From SIG673 sp045638685 (GTDB taxonomy: Bacteria > Bacillota > Clostridia > Oscillospirales > CAG-272), in the NCBI GenBank assembly GCA_045638685.1, contig JAZUBT010000020.1:1-40355 (forward strand): 40,355 bases of DNA, in the 5' to 3' direction. Under the pieces are notes generated by a model. That model ran no database searches. It had not been told where the DNA came from and was given only the letters and a program-made list of their open reading frames with translations. Positions 31,580 through 39,594 of this stretch are shown here, piece after piece. A program made the position numbers and the translations under genes. Every line of letters starts with the position of its first letter. The first letter of the stretch is position 1.

Positions 31580-32770
31580 TTATTTTAAATTCTGCTCCGC
31601 TTTAAGCTTTTTTACAAAGCTTTCCATCTTTTTAAGAGCTGCTGTAATATGCTTTACCGAGTAAGCGTAGGAAATTCTTGCAAAGCCTTCTCCGCACTCT
31701 CCAAACGCAGTTCCGGGAACTATTGCAACCTTCTCCTCGAAAAGCAGTCTTTCACAAAATTCCTCGCTGCTCATTCCAAAGCCGCTTACATTCGGATAGA
31801 CGTAAAACGCTCCCTCAGGCTCAAAGCACGGGATTCCGATACTGCGCAGTCCGTCAACGATAAGACGTCTTCTGCGGTCGTACTCCTCTGTCATTGTCTT
31901 TATGTCGGCATCTCCGTTTTTAAGAGCTTCAATGGCTGCAAATTGGCTTGTTGTCGGCGCACACATAATTGCGTACTGATGTATTTTGTACATCTGCTCG
32001 GTAATTTCGTGCGGAGCGGCAACGTAACCCATTCTCCACCCGGTCATTGCGTACGCTTTTGAAAATCCGTTTACAACAACGGTTCTCTCTCTCATTCCGT
32101 CAATCGACGCAAAGGAAACGTGCTTTTTGCCTCCATAGGTCATTTCCGCGTAGATTTCGTCGGAAAGAACCATAATATTTGTGTCTCTTATAACGTCCGC
32201 GATTGCCTCAAGCTCGCTTTTCGTCATAATAGCACCCGTCGGGTTATTCGGGAAAGGAAGAACGAGAAGCTTTGTTTTCGGTGTAATCGCCGCCTTAAGA
32301 GCCTCTGCTGTCAGTTTAAATTTATCCTTTTCATAGGTTGGAAGAAATATAGGCTTCCCTCCGGCCATTTCGGTCATAGGGCCGTAGCAAACGAAGGAAG
32401 GAGTAGGAATAATCACCTCGTCTCCGTTATTAACAAGAGCTCTGATAGCTATATCTATACCTTCGCTTCCGCCGATGGTAACAATTATTTCGTTTTTTGG
32501 ATTATATGTGAGACTAAAACGTCTTGCAAGGTAACTTGAAATCTCCTCGCGAAGCGTAAGAAGTCCGCTGTTTGAGGTATAGTAGGTCTCGCCATCCTCA
32601 AGGCTTTTTATTGCTTTATCTCTTATATGCCACGGTGTAACGAAATCAGGCTGACCGACGGTCAGAGCTATAACGCCCTTTATTTCATCGAGCATATCAA
32701 AAAATTTACGTATGCCGGAGGGCTTAAGCCCCATAGCCTTTTCGGACAGAATTTTATTATATTCTATCAC
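31580..32770 (-). CDS. Pyridoxal-phosphate aminotransferase, class I (PatA/aromatic type)
   Basis: Fold-type I aminotransferase of 396 residues. Visible marks are GQPDFVTPWHIRDKAI, FPNNPTGAIMTKSEL, VLSDEIYAEMTY, and the PLP-lysine motif NGFSKAYAMTGWRMGY, plus the C-terminal substrate Arg segment FARISYA. Substrate probably aromatic or aspartate-like amino acids; not certain. It starts within the last codon of the Lrp-type gene (ATGA overlap, 32767-32770), so the regulator and enzyme form one operon. Confidence 0.92.
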   Translation of the reverse strand: MIEYNKILSEKAMGLKPSGIRKFFDMLDEIKGVIALTVGQPDFVTPWHIRDKAIKSLEDGETYYTSNSGLLTLREEISSYLARRFSLTYNPKNEIIVTIGGSEGIDIAIRALVNNGDEVIIPTPSFVCYGPMTEMAGGKPIFLPTYEKDKFKLTAEALKAAITPKTKLLVLPFPNNPTGAIMTKSELEAIADVIRDTNIMVLSDEIYAEMTYGGKKHVSFASIDGMRERTVVVNGFSKAYAMTGWRMGYVAAPHEITEQMYKIHQYAIMCAPTTSQFAAIEALKNGDADIKTMTEEYDRRRRLIVDGLRSIGIPCFEPEGAFYVYPNVSGFGMSSEEFCERLLFEEKVAIVPGTAFGECGEGFARISYAYSVKHITAALKKMESFVKKLKAEQNLK

Positions 32771-33243
32771 AGCATATTACCTCTCTTATCTTCTTCGGAG
32801 GAGTTATATATGACACCTTTATCCTTGTATTTTTTAAGAATGAAGTGCGTGGCGGTTGAAACGATGCCGTCCATTGTTGCAAGTCTGTTAAATACGAAAT
32901 CAGAGACCTCTTTTAACGTTTTTGCTTCAACGACAACGAGAAGGTCGTATCCTCCGCTCATAAGATGTACGCTCTGAACCTCGGAGTGCAGGCAGATGGT
33001 TTCGGCTATTCTGTCAAATCCAAGGTCCTTCTGAGGCGAAACCTTAAGCTCTATCATCGCGTTAACGTAGGCTCTGTCAGTCTTATCCCAGTCAATAAGC
33101 GTTTTGTACCCGACGATAGTTCCGTCTTCCTCGTATTTCGCTATCGCATTTTTAACCTCATCCTCGGTTTTATCGCACATTACCGCAAGCTGCGCGGGTG
33201 TAAGCTGCGAGTTGGTTTCTAAAAGTTTAAGAATAGTATCCAT
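32767..33243 (-). CDS. Lrp/AsnC-family transcription regulator
   Basis: The 158-residue protein has an N-terminal winged HTH (LLETNSQLTPAQLAVMCDKTEDEVKNAI) and a C-terminal RAM effector domain (YVNAMIELKVSPQKDL, then SVHLMSGGYDLLVVVEA), the usual AsnC layout. It is translationally coupled to the aminotransferase and likely responds to an amino acid that is its substrate or product. GGAG lies about 9 bp before the ATG. Confidence 0.92.
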   Translation of the reverse strand: MDTILKLLETNSQLTPAQLAVMCDKTEDEVKNAIAKYEEDGTIVGYKTLIDWDKTDRAYVNAMIELKVSPQKDLGFDRIAETICLHSEVQSVHLMSGGYDLLVVVEAKTLKEVSDFVFNRLATMDGIVSTATHFILKKYKDKGVIYNSSEEDKRGNML

Positions 33244-33334
33244 TATGTTTCTCCATTCTGCCGCAAAACGGCTATCTATTTACGTTATATTTTTTTTTGC
33301 TTCTGAAACGTGTTGCTTTGAAAACAGTAAAAAA

Positions 33335-34144
33335 TTATATTTCGGTCTGTATCTTTTTTCCGCTTCTTACCGTTGTTACGGTTTTAAAGCCAATGCTTTT
33401 CAGCATACTGTACGCCTCGGAAATTCCACCTCCGACGTTGTCTCCGATGTGCGCGTCCGAGCCTACTGTTATAAGCCTTCCGCCACATTCGTAGTATAGC
33501 CTTAGCAGCTCCTCGGTTGGCATTGTAAACCCATAACCCCTACAAAGAGTCGATGTGTTTATTTCAAGAGAAATGTTGTTTTTTATCAATAATTTATACA
33601 GTTTATCAAATTCCGCGTAATGTTTTTTGAAATCAATTTCTCCGCCTGCGGCTTTTATATATCGGTGAGGATAGGTGATATGAGCTAAGGTATCTACCCC
33701 TTCAAAGGACGCCACTTCCTGTAATTCGTTAAGCATTTTTTTAATCATTGCATGGAGCACGTTGTCCTTAACCTTAGTGTAGTCAAAATAGTAAAAATCG
33801 GGTAGGCTTCTGATATTATGAAGTGAGCCTATTACAAACTCAAAATCTCCTTTTTCGAGGATTTTTTTTGCTATATCGGGACGGCTGTGGGGTTGACCAA
33901 GCTCAATGCCATAGATAATTTCAAGCTTTCCGTCGTATTTATTCTTAAGCTCCCCTATCACTTTTTTGCGATTTTCCGTATCGAAAACCAACGGATATTC
34001 ATACTCATCGTAATCGCAGTCGTAGTGATCGGTTATAGCGATAGCGTTAAGCCCCTTTTTAATAGCTTTTTCACAAAGCGCCGCGGGCTCCTCGTTACTA
34101 TCAAAGGAATATTTTGTATGCGTATGATAATCTGCAAGAAACAT
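33335..34144 (-). CDS. hisK: PHP-domain phosphatase, histidinol-phosphatase (HisK) family
   Basis: The 269-residue metal hydrolase carries the PHP motifs: DYHTHTKYS at the N-terminus, AITDHYD, EIIYGIELGQ, VIGSLHN and GSDAHIGDNVG near the C-terminus. These fit the HisK/HisJ-type histidinol phosphate phosphatase that completes the histidine pathway in many Firmicutes. No other his gene is in the window, so a different phosphoester substrate is possible. No close operon partner is seen. Confidence 0.82.
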   Translation of the reverse strand: MFLADYHTHTKYSFDSNEEPAALCEKAIKKGLNAIAITDHYDCDYDEYEYPLVFDTENRKKVIGELKNKYDGKLEIIYGIELGQPHSRPDIAKKILEKGDFEFVIGSLHNIRSLPDFYYFDYTKVKDNVLHAMIKKMLNELQEVASFEGVDTLAHITYPHRYIKAAGGEIDFKKHYAEFDKLYKLLIKNNISLEINTSTLCRGYGFTMPTEELLRLYYECGGRLITVGSDAHIGDNVGGGISEAYSMLKSIGFKTVTTVRSGKKIQTEI

Positions 34145-34206
34145 TCTGCTTTAACCTTCCGAAATAAATATCAATTTTAACTTAAACAGGTCTGCTTTTC
34201 TGTAAT

Positions 34207-34725
34207 TTAACTGTTTTTAACTATAAAACGCCAAAGACGGTTTCTGTCCTCTTCCTTTGCGTAGTCGATGCCAATACGCTTTGAAACGGTGTATTCCGCG
34301 CAGCTTCCATCATCCTCAAGCCATACGGCGTCGCACGTGCAAAGGTCAAGTCCGGTATGAGAGGTATCTATTTTCAGCAGCTTTGATGCCCGCCCCGGGC
34401 CACTCGCTCCCTCAACACCTCTTATAAGCACCGCTTCAGGGCTGTTTTCCTCGCCACTTACAACGTTTATAAGGCTGTGTATTCCGTAACAAAGATAAAC
34501 GTAAAGATGTCCACCCTCAAAGTACATAGGAGCATTTCGCTTAGTTTTACCCTTACTCGCATGGCATGCGGTGTCGTTTTCTCCGAGATAACACTCGGTT
34601 TCGGTTATTTTTGCGCGTATTATTTCCTCGCCTACTCTGTGGCATATTATTTTTCCGAGCAACCACGGCGCAAGCTCTTCGGCATTTTTCAGATAACAAG
34701 TCCGCTTAATACGTTTTTTGCTCAT
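34207..34725 (-). CDS. 3-methyladenine DNA glycosylase (MPG/AAG family)
   Basis: Base-excision repair glycosylase for alkylated purines. The roughly 172-residue protein matches the AAG fold: LAPWLLGKIICHR, ITETECYLGENDTACHA with the catalytic Glu, KRNAPMYFEGGHLYVYLCYG, and LIRGVEG...GPGRASKLL. It is a little short for the family. The ATG at 34725 is chosen because it overlaps the stop of the upstream 39-codon ORF as ATGA; a longer in-frame extension would lie inside that ORF. Confidence 0.9.
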   Translation of the reverse strand: MSKKRIKRTCYLKNAEELAPWLLGKIICHRVGEEIIRAKITETECYLGENDTACHASKGKTKRNAPMYFEGGHLYVYLCYGIHSLINVVSGEENSPEAVLIRGVEGASGPGRASKLLKIDTSHTGLDLCTCDAVWLEDDGSCAEYTVSKRIGIDYAKEEDRNRLWRFIVKNS

Positions 34726-34841
34726 AAAAACAGCATATAAATCAGAATTGACGCCGTTCCGATAACGGTAAGCGCCGCAAGGGTTATACACATAATTCTG
34801 ACCCTAAGCGGATATCTTCCGTTTTTCTTATCGTTTTTCAT
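34722..34841 (-). CDS. 39-residue single-pass membrane peptide
   Basis: A short ORF with an AAAGGA ribosome site about 7 bp before its ATG. The product starts basic (MKNDKKNGRYPLRVR) and then has one membrane helix (IMCITLAALTVIGTASILIY, ending MLFL). The inside-positive rule suggests the N-terminus is cytoplasmic. Its TGA overlaps the ATG of the DNA glycosylase (ATGA), a mark of translational coupling, which supports a real gene. I do not recognise a family and do not assign a function. Confidence 0.65.
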   Translation of the reverse strand: MKNDKKNGRYPLRVRIMCITLAALTVIGTASILIYMLFL

Positions 34842-34897
34842 AGATTTTCCTTTAATTTTTATATTTTTTATTTGTTACTTAAAAATATGGGTTTTAA

Positions 34898-37093
34898 TTA
34901 TTTTTTAAGCAGAACTCCGGGAGACGGAATGCTCTTTTTAAGCCTTTTGATGTTTCCGTGCTTTTCCTCCGAAGCTGCCTCTGCTTTTTCTATAAAGCTT
35001 TTCGCTTTAAGAGTCATAAGAGTACTTCCCGACGCCGTTCTGGTCGTCTTAATCGGCATATCTGCGGTATTAACCGCAAGAGCTCTGCCGTTTTCCGAAA
35101 GAAGAACTATATCGTAAGGTGTTCTTTCGAAGCCAACGTAAACACAGGGAGAATCAGTCGAAAGCGCGCCTGTAAGCTTTTTCCTTGAACCCTTCGTTTT
35201 GTAGCTCAGAAGCGGTATTTTTACGCCTTTTCCGTTCTTAAATATAAATACAAGGTTTCCTTTTTCCTCGTTTTCTTTAATAAGAACGCCGCCTATCATA
35301 CGCTCGTTATCTTCGAACGAAAGCTTTGTTGGAACGTAATCTCCAACAACCGACGCCTTACAAGGCTCAAAATCGTCCACCTTAGCCTTATAAACCTGCC
35401 CCTTGTCCGTAAAGAACATAGCGTACTCGGTATTATCGGTGTCCTCCTCGCGTATAATAAAGTCTCCGTCGCGAAGAGTTTGCTCGTCGTTCATTCGAAG
35501 CGACGTGAGCTTTATCTTCTTAAAGTATCCCTTGTCGGTGAAATACGCCTTAGCTGAATACTTTTCTACCTTCTCCTCGACAGTATAAGAAACAACCTCG
35601 TGAGGCATAAGAAGCTCTGTTTTACGCTTTTTACCGTACTTTTTCTTTATTTCGGTAAGCTGAGCGATAATAACCTCTTTAATCTTATCCTCGTTATTTA
35701 AACGCTCGAAAAGCATAGCGGATTCCTTTTCAAGCTCGGAGATTTCGTCAATTCTGTTGGTTATATACTCGTTATTAAGCGCGCGGAGCTTGATGTCTGC
35801 AACATACTCAGCCTGAATTTCGTCAATATCAAAGCCCTTCATAAGGTTTGGAACAACGTCCTTATCGTGCTTTGTATCACGAATAATTTTTATAGCTAAA
35901 TCAATATCAAGAAGTATCGCGGCAAGGCCTCTTAAAAGATGCAGCTTGTCGTTGATTTTATTAAGCTCGAATTTGGTTTCGCGTTTTACACAGTCTATTC
36001 TGAACTTAATCCACTCTTCAAGTATTCCTTTCACGCCGAGCTGCTTCGGAGCGCCGTTAATAAGTACGTTAAAGTTACATTCAAAGCTATCCTCAAGCCT
36101 TGTGAGCTTAAAGAGCTTTGTCATAAGCGCATCCGGATCAACTCCCTTTTTAAGATCTAAGGTAAGCTTAAATCCGCTAAGGTCAATTTCGTCTCTGAAA
36201 TCGGATACTTCCTTTACCGTTCCGTTTTTAACGAGGTCAGCAATATTCTTAAGTATGATTTCGATTGACGTGGAATACGGGATTTCTATAATATCGATGC
36301 AGTTTTCTTCTTTATCATATACGTATTTTGCTCGGAGCTTAAAAGAGCCCTTGCCCGTTTTATAAATCTCGGAAAGCTTTTCTCTATCATATATAATATA
36401 GCCGCCACAAGAAAAATCGGGCGCTTTTATTACATCAAGGAGCTTTTCCTCGTCAAGAAACGGACGCTTTAACAGCATAATGGTGCCGTCGCATATCTCC
36501 GAAAGGTTAAAGGAGCATATTTTACTTGCCATACCGACAGCTATACCCATATTTGCCGAAACGAGAATGTTCGGGAAGGATGTGGGAAGCAGCGTCGGCT
36601 CCTCTGTCGTATTATCATAGTTAGGAACAAAATCAACGGCATCTTTATCTATTCCGCGGAAAACCTCGTTACAAAAAGGATCGAGCTTAACCTCTGTGTA
36701 ACGACTGGCAGCAAACGCCATATCCGAGGAATAATGCTTACCGAACGAGCCTTTCGAATCAACAAAAGGATGTAAAAGAGCAGCGTGTCCTCTTGTAAGA
36801 CGAACCATGGTCTCGTATATTGCCATATCTCCGTGGGGATTTAAGTGCATTGTGCGTCCAACAACGTTGGCGCTCTTAGTTCTCGCTCCGGTCATAAGCC
36901 CCATTTTGTACATTGTGTAAAGAAGCTTACGGTGGGACGGCTTAAATCCGTCAATTTCCGGTATAGCTCTCGAAACGATAACACTCATAACGTACGGCAT
37001 ATAATTGGTAATTATTGTGTCCGTTATATACTGAGGTCTTGCTTCTGCCTCCGGCTCGTTTGCTTCTTCAAGAGGTAATTTTTTTCTTGCCAT
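34898..37093 (-). CDS. Type IIA topoisomerase A subunit (ParC/GyrA-like paralog)
   Basis: The 731-residue protein has the breakage-reunion core: YMPYVMSVIVSRAIPEIDGFKP split over residues 31-52, NPHGDMAIYETMVRL (85-99) and the catalytic Tyr132 in AASRYTE. A coiled-coil region follows (about 355-470) and a C-terminal beta-pinwheel domain. A canonical GyrA box is not seen; the equivalent loop reads YKTKGSRKKLTGAL, which favours a topoisomerase IV-like A subunit. The usual drug-contact Ser/Asp positions are Met90 and Glu94. No parE or gyrB is next to it. AAAGGG precedes the ATG by 7 bp. Confidence 0.88.
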   Translation of the reverse strand: MARKKLPLEEANEPEAEARPQYITDTIITNYMPYVMSVIVSRAIPEIDGFKPSHRKLLYTMYKMGLMTGARTKSANVVGRTMHLNPHGDMAIYETMVRLTRGHAALLHPFVDSKGSFGKHYSSDMAFAASRYTEVKLDPFCNEVFRGIDKDAVDFVPNYDNTTEEPTLLPTSFPNILVSANMGIAVGMASKICSFNLSEICDGTIMLLKRPFLDEEKLLDVIKAPDFSCGGYIIYDREKLSEIYKTGKGSFKLRAKYVYDKEENCIDIIEIPYSTSIEIILKNIADLVKNGTVKEVSDFRDEIDLSGFKLTLDLKKGVDPDALMTKLFKLTRLEDSFECNFNVLINGAPKQLGVKGILEEWIKFRIDCVKRETKFELNKINDKLHLLRGLAAILLDIDLAIKIIRDTKHDKDVVPNLMKGFDIDEIQAEYVADIKLRALNNEYITNRIDEISELEKESAMLFERLNNEDKIKEVIIAQLTEIKKKYGKKRKTELLMPHEVVSYTVEEKVEKYSAKAYFTDKGYFKKIKLTSLRMNDEQTLRDGDFIIREEDTDNTEYAMFFTDKGQVYKAKVDDFEPCKASVVGDYVPTKLSFEDNERMIGGVLIKENEEKGNLVFIFKNGKGVKIPLLSYKTKGSRKKLTGALSTDSPCVYVGFERTPYDIVLLSENGRALAVNTADMPIKTTRTASGSTLMTLKAKSFIEKAEAASEEKHGNIKRLKKSIPSPGVLLKK

Positions 37094-37384
37094 TGTTTCG
37101 CCCTTTCGTTTGTGTTACTGATGTGTGATGTAATTCGGTGAACAAATGATAACACTGTCTCGTAAATGATAAAATAACAAGAAACAATGTTTTCGTTATC
37201 AATTATCACGTTAAAGGTATAAGGTAATTATTGTAATTCAAATCTAACCCCAAACAGGGATTAATATGTTTACTTGGCATAATAAAACAGAAAACAGGTT
37301 TTATTTTTAATATAAAGGAAAATAATCTAAAAACAAGCATCACAAATGATAACATACAGGTGTAATTGATAAATGCGCAATGTT
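37094..37384. other. Intergenic region with a TGATAA repeat cluster
   Basis: This 291-bp AT-rich stretch has no credible gene. ACAAATGATAACA occurs identically at 37142-37154 and 37342-37354, and each copy is followed 20 bp later by a variant (GTAAATGATAAAA at 37162, GTAATTGATAAAT at 37362). An inverted pair, GTTATCAATTATCAC, lies at 37195-37209. It includes the promoter region of the topoisomerase gene. Confidence 0.6.
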
Positions 37385-38404
37385 TCATTTGTTAGTTTCA
37401 ATTATATTAAATCCTGCTGCTTTTAAAAGTCTATTGTAAACTGCAAGTCCAACACCTTCTTTGGCGGGCATTCTTGCGTAGATTTTCTTAATGCTTTTAA
37501 CGCCGTCAAAGTAGCGCAGCAGGTCAAAAAGCCTCGCCGCCTGCTCTGAAGGGTTGTCGGATTTTCCAAGCGAAAACGAGTTATCAAGCATAAGGAGCTT
37601 CTCGTCCTCGTCGTAACAAATAATTCCGAAATCCTCCTTGTCAGAAAGAAACTCTAAGATTTCACTTTCGCCTCCGACTAAAACGCTTACCTCAGCGTTC
37701 GGCGCGTAATGACGGTATTTCATTCCCGGAGAAACCGGCTTTCCGTCAAATTTAGAGATAACCGCCGGATCAACCGTAACGTCGTTACACACCTCCTTAA
37801 GCATTTCGTACGTAACTCCGCCCGGCCGGCATATTACGAGCGAATTTTCGCCCGTAATCTTGACCACCGTGGATTCAACGCCCACAAGACAGTCATCTCC
37901 GCAAAGTATTGCCTCTACCCTACCGCTTAAATCGTCTATAACGTGGTCAGCCTTTGTAGGGCTCGGTTTTCCGGAAAGATTTGCCGACGGAGCGGCAATA
38001 GGCACACCGGAAAGTTCTATAAGCTTTCTCGCCGTTAATGAAAGCGGAACTCGAATTCCAACACTGTCAAGCCCTGCGGTAACCTCTACGGGGATATTTT
38101 CGCGCCTTGGCATTATAACTGTAAGAGGCCCCGGCATAAATTTTTCTGAGAGTCTTTTGAACAGCTCCCCTGTATAGGCGTATTTTTCGGCGTTTTCCGC
38201 TTTGTCAATATGTACAATAAGCGGATTGTCTCCCGGCCTACCCTTTGCAAGAAAAATTCTCTTTACAGCTTCGCTGTCAAGAGCGTTTGCGCCAAGCCCG
38301 TAAACCGTTTCTGTGGGAAATGCAACAAGCGCGCCCGATGAAATAAGCGAGGCTGCCCTTTTTATATCCGTTTCAGAGGTGTCGTATAGTATTTCGGTAT
38401 TCAT
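37385..38404 (-). CDS. ywlC: Threonylcarbamoyl-AMP synthase (Sua5/YwlC type)
   Basis: Makes threonylcarbamoyl adenylate for the t6A modification of tRNAs reading ANN codons. The 339-residue protein has the YrdC domain (about 1-210: LVAFPTETVYGLGANAL, KGRPGDNPLIVHI, PIAAPSANLSGKPSPT, and VVKITG) and a C-terminal Sua5 domain of about 110 residues that begins after VSPGMKYRHYAP. It starts 2 bp after prfA with AAAGGAAA as ribosome site inside prfA, a common Firmicute pairing. Confidence 0.94.
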   Translation of the reverse strand: MNTEILYDTSETDIKRAASLISSGALVAFPTETVYGLGANALDSEAVKRIFLAKGRPGDNPLIVHIDKAENAEKYAYTGELFKRLSEKFMPGPLTVIMPRRENIPVEVTAGLDSVGIRVPLSLTARKLIELSGVPIAAPSANLSGKPSPTKADHVIDDLSGRVEAILCGDDCLVGVESTVVKITGENSLVICRPGGVTYEMLKEVCNDVTVDPAVISKFDGKPVSPGMKYRHYAPNAEVSVLVGGESEILEFLSDKEDFGIICYDEDEKLLMLDNSFSLGKSDNPSEQAARLFDLLRYFDGVKSIKKIYARMPAKEGVGLAVYNRLLKAAGFNIIETNK

Positions 38405-38406
38405 TT

Positions 38407-39468
38407 TCAGCTTTCCTTTAGCTTTTCCGCTGTATCAGCGGTTATCAGCGCGTCTATCATTTCCGAAATATCGCCGTTTAAGAAGCTTTCAAGCGAATAA
38501 AGAGTCAGACCTATTCTGTGGTCGGTAACTCTGCCCTGAGGGTAGTTATAGGTTCTTATTCTTTCGCTTCTGTCTCCTGTTCCGACCTGAGACTTTCTTT
38601 CGGAAGCAATTTTATCGTCCTGCTCTCGCTGTTTGATGTCAAGAAGCTTTGTTTTCAGCATTTTCATAGCCTTATCACGGTTTTTAAACTGGCTTCTTTC
38701 CTCCTGACACTCAACGATAATGCCGGTCGGCTTATGAAGTATTCTTATTGCGGATTCTGTTTTATTTATATGCTGACCGCCAGCGCCTGAGCTTTTGCAG
38801 GTTTCTATCTTTAAATCGGCGGGGTTGATTTCCACCTCGACGTCATCTGCCTCGGGCAGAACGGCAACCGTAACCGTGGAGGTGTGAATACGCCCCTGCG
38901 ATTCGGTTTCGGGCACCCTCTGTACTCTGTGGACTCCGCTTTCAAATTTAAGCCTTGAATAGGCGCCTTCTCCGATAACGGTAAAGGAAATTTCCTTTAT
39001 TCCTCCGAGCTCTGTTTCGTTTACACTGAGCGGCTCTATTTTATATTTCATTCTATCGGCATACATTCCGTACATTCTGTACAGCGCCGACGCGAAAAGC
39101 GCCGCTTCCTCGCCTCCGGCTCCGCCGCGGATTTCGACGATAACGTTTTTATCGTCGTTTTCGTCCTTAGGAAGAAGTAAAATCTTAAGCTCCTCGGTTA
39201 TTTTTTCAATTTCCTCTTTTTTTGCGTAATATTCAAGCTCCGCAAGCTCCTTCATATCGGCATCTGCATCGTTCATAAGTGCTTCCGCCTCGGTCATTTC
39301 CTTGACAGTTGACTTATACTTTCTGAACGCTTCGATTATCGGAGTAAGATTTTTGTATTCTTTCATTAAAGTCGCGTACTTTTCATTGTCCGATATAACC
39401 TCAGGTGATGAAAGATCCGACTCGATTTTTAAGTAGTTTTCTTCTGCCTTTTCAAGCTTGTCTAACAT
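38407..39468 (-). CDS. prfA: Peptide chain release factor 1
   Basis: Class I release factor reading UAA and UAG, 353 residues. The peptidyl-tRNA hydrolysis motif lies in KSSGAGGQHINKTESAIRI (GGQ), the N-terminal helical domain is complete (LEKAEENYLKIESDLSSPEV), and RVPETESQGRIHTSTVTVAV fits domain 2 of RF1. GGAG is 8 bp from the ATG. Its Gln methyltransferase gene prmC, often adjacent, is not present between it and the Sua5 gene. Confidence 0.95.
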   Translation of the reverse strand: MLDKLEKAEENYLKIESDLSSPEVISDNEKYATLMKEYKNLTPIIEAFRKYKSTVKEMTEAEALMNDADADMKELAELEYYAKKEEIEKITEELKILLLPKDENDDKNVIVEIRGGAGGEEAALFASALYRMYGMYADRMKYKIEPLSVNETELGGIKEISFTVIGEGAYSRLKFESGVHRVQRVPETESQGRIHTSTVTVAVLPEADDVEVEINPADLKIETCKSSGAGGQHINKTESAIRILHKPTGIIVECQEERSQFKNRDKAMKMLKTKLLDIKQREQDDKIASERKSQVGTGDRSERIRTYNYPQGRVTDHRIGLTLYSLESFLNGDISEMIDALITADTAEKLKES

Positions 39469-39511
39469 TTTAAACTCCGCAAATAAGTATTTAAAGATTT
39501 AAAATAGGTAA

Positions 39512-39577
39512 ACACCCCGCTATCCGTAAAAGCGTTTCAAAAATCCGCCCTAAACGAAATTAAAAATATCGGGGTGT
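39512..39577 (-). other. Long stem-loop between the aldolase gene and prfA
   Basis: ACACCCCG (39512-39519) pairs with CGGGGTGT (39570-39577), with a further ATA/TAT behind a mismatch and a 40-nt loop. On the minus strand it lies after the aldolase stop and before prfA. The 3' T run is weak, so it may be a poor terminator, an mRNA-processing site or a leader structure. Confidence 0.4.
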
Positions 39578-39594
39578 ATGTATTACCGTAAAGC

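Noticed and set aside
37206..37388. Minus-strand 60-codon ORF between the topoisomerase and Sua5 genes
   Set aside because: No ribosome site and no domain; it spans the TGATAA repeats and AT-rich DNA.
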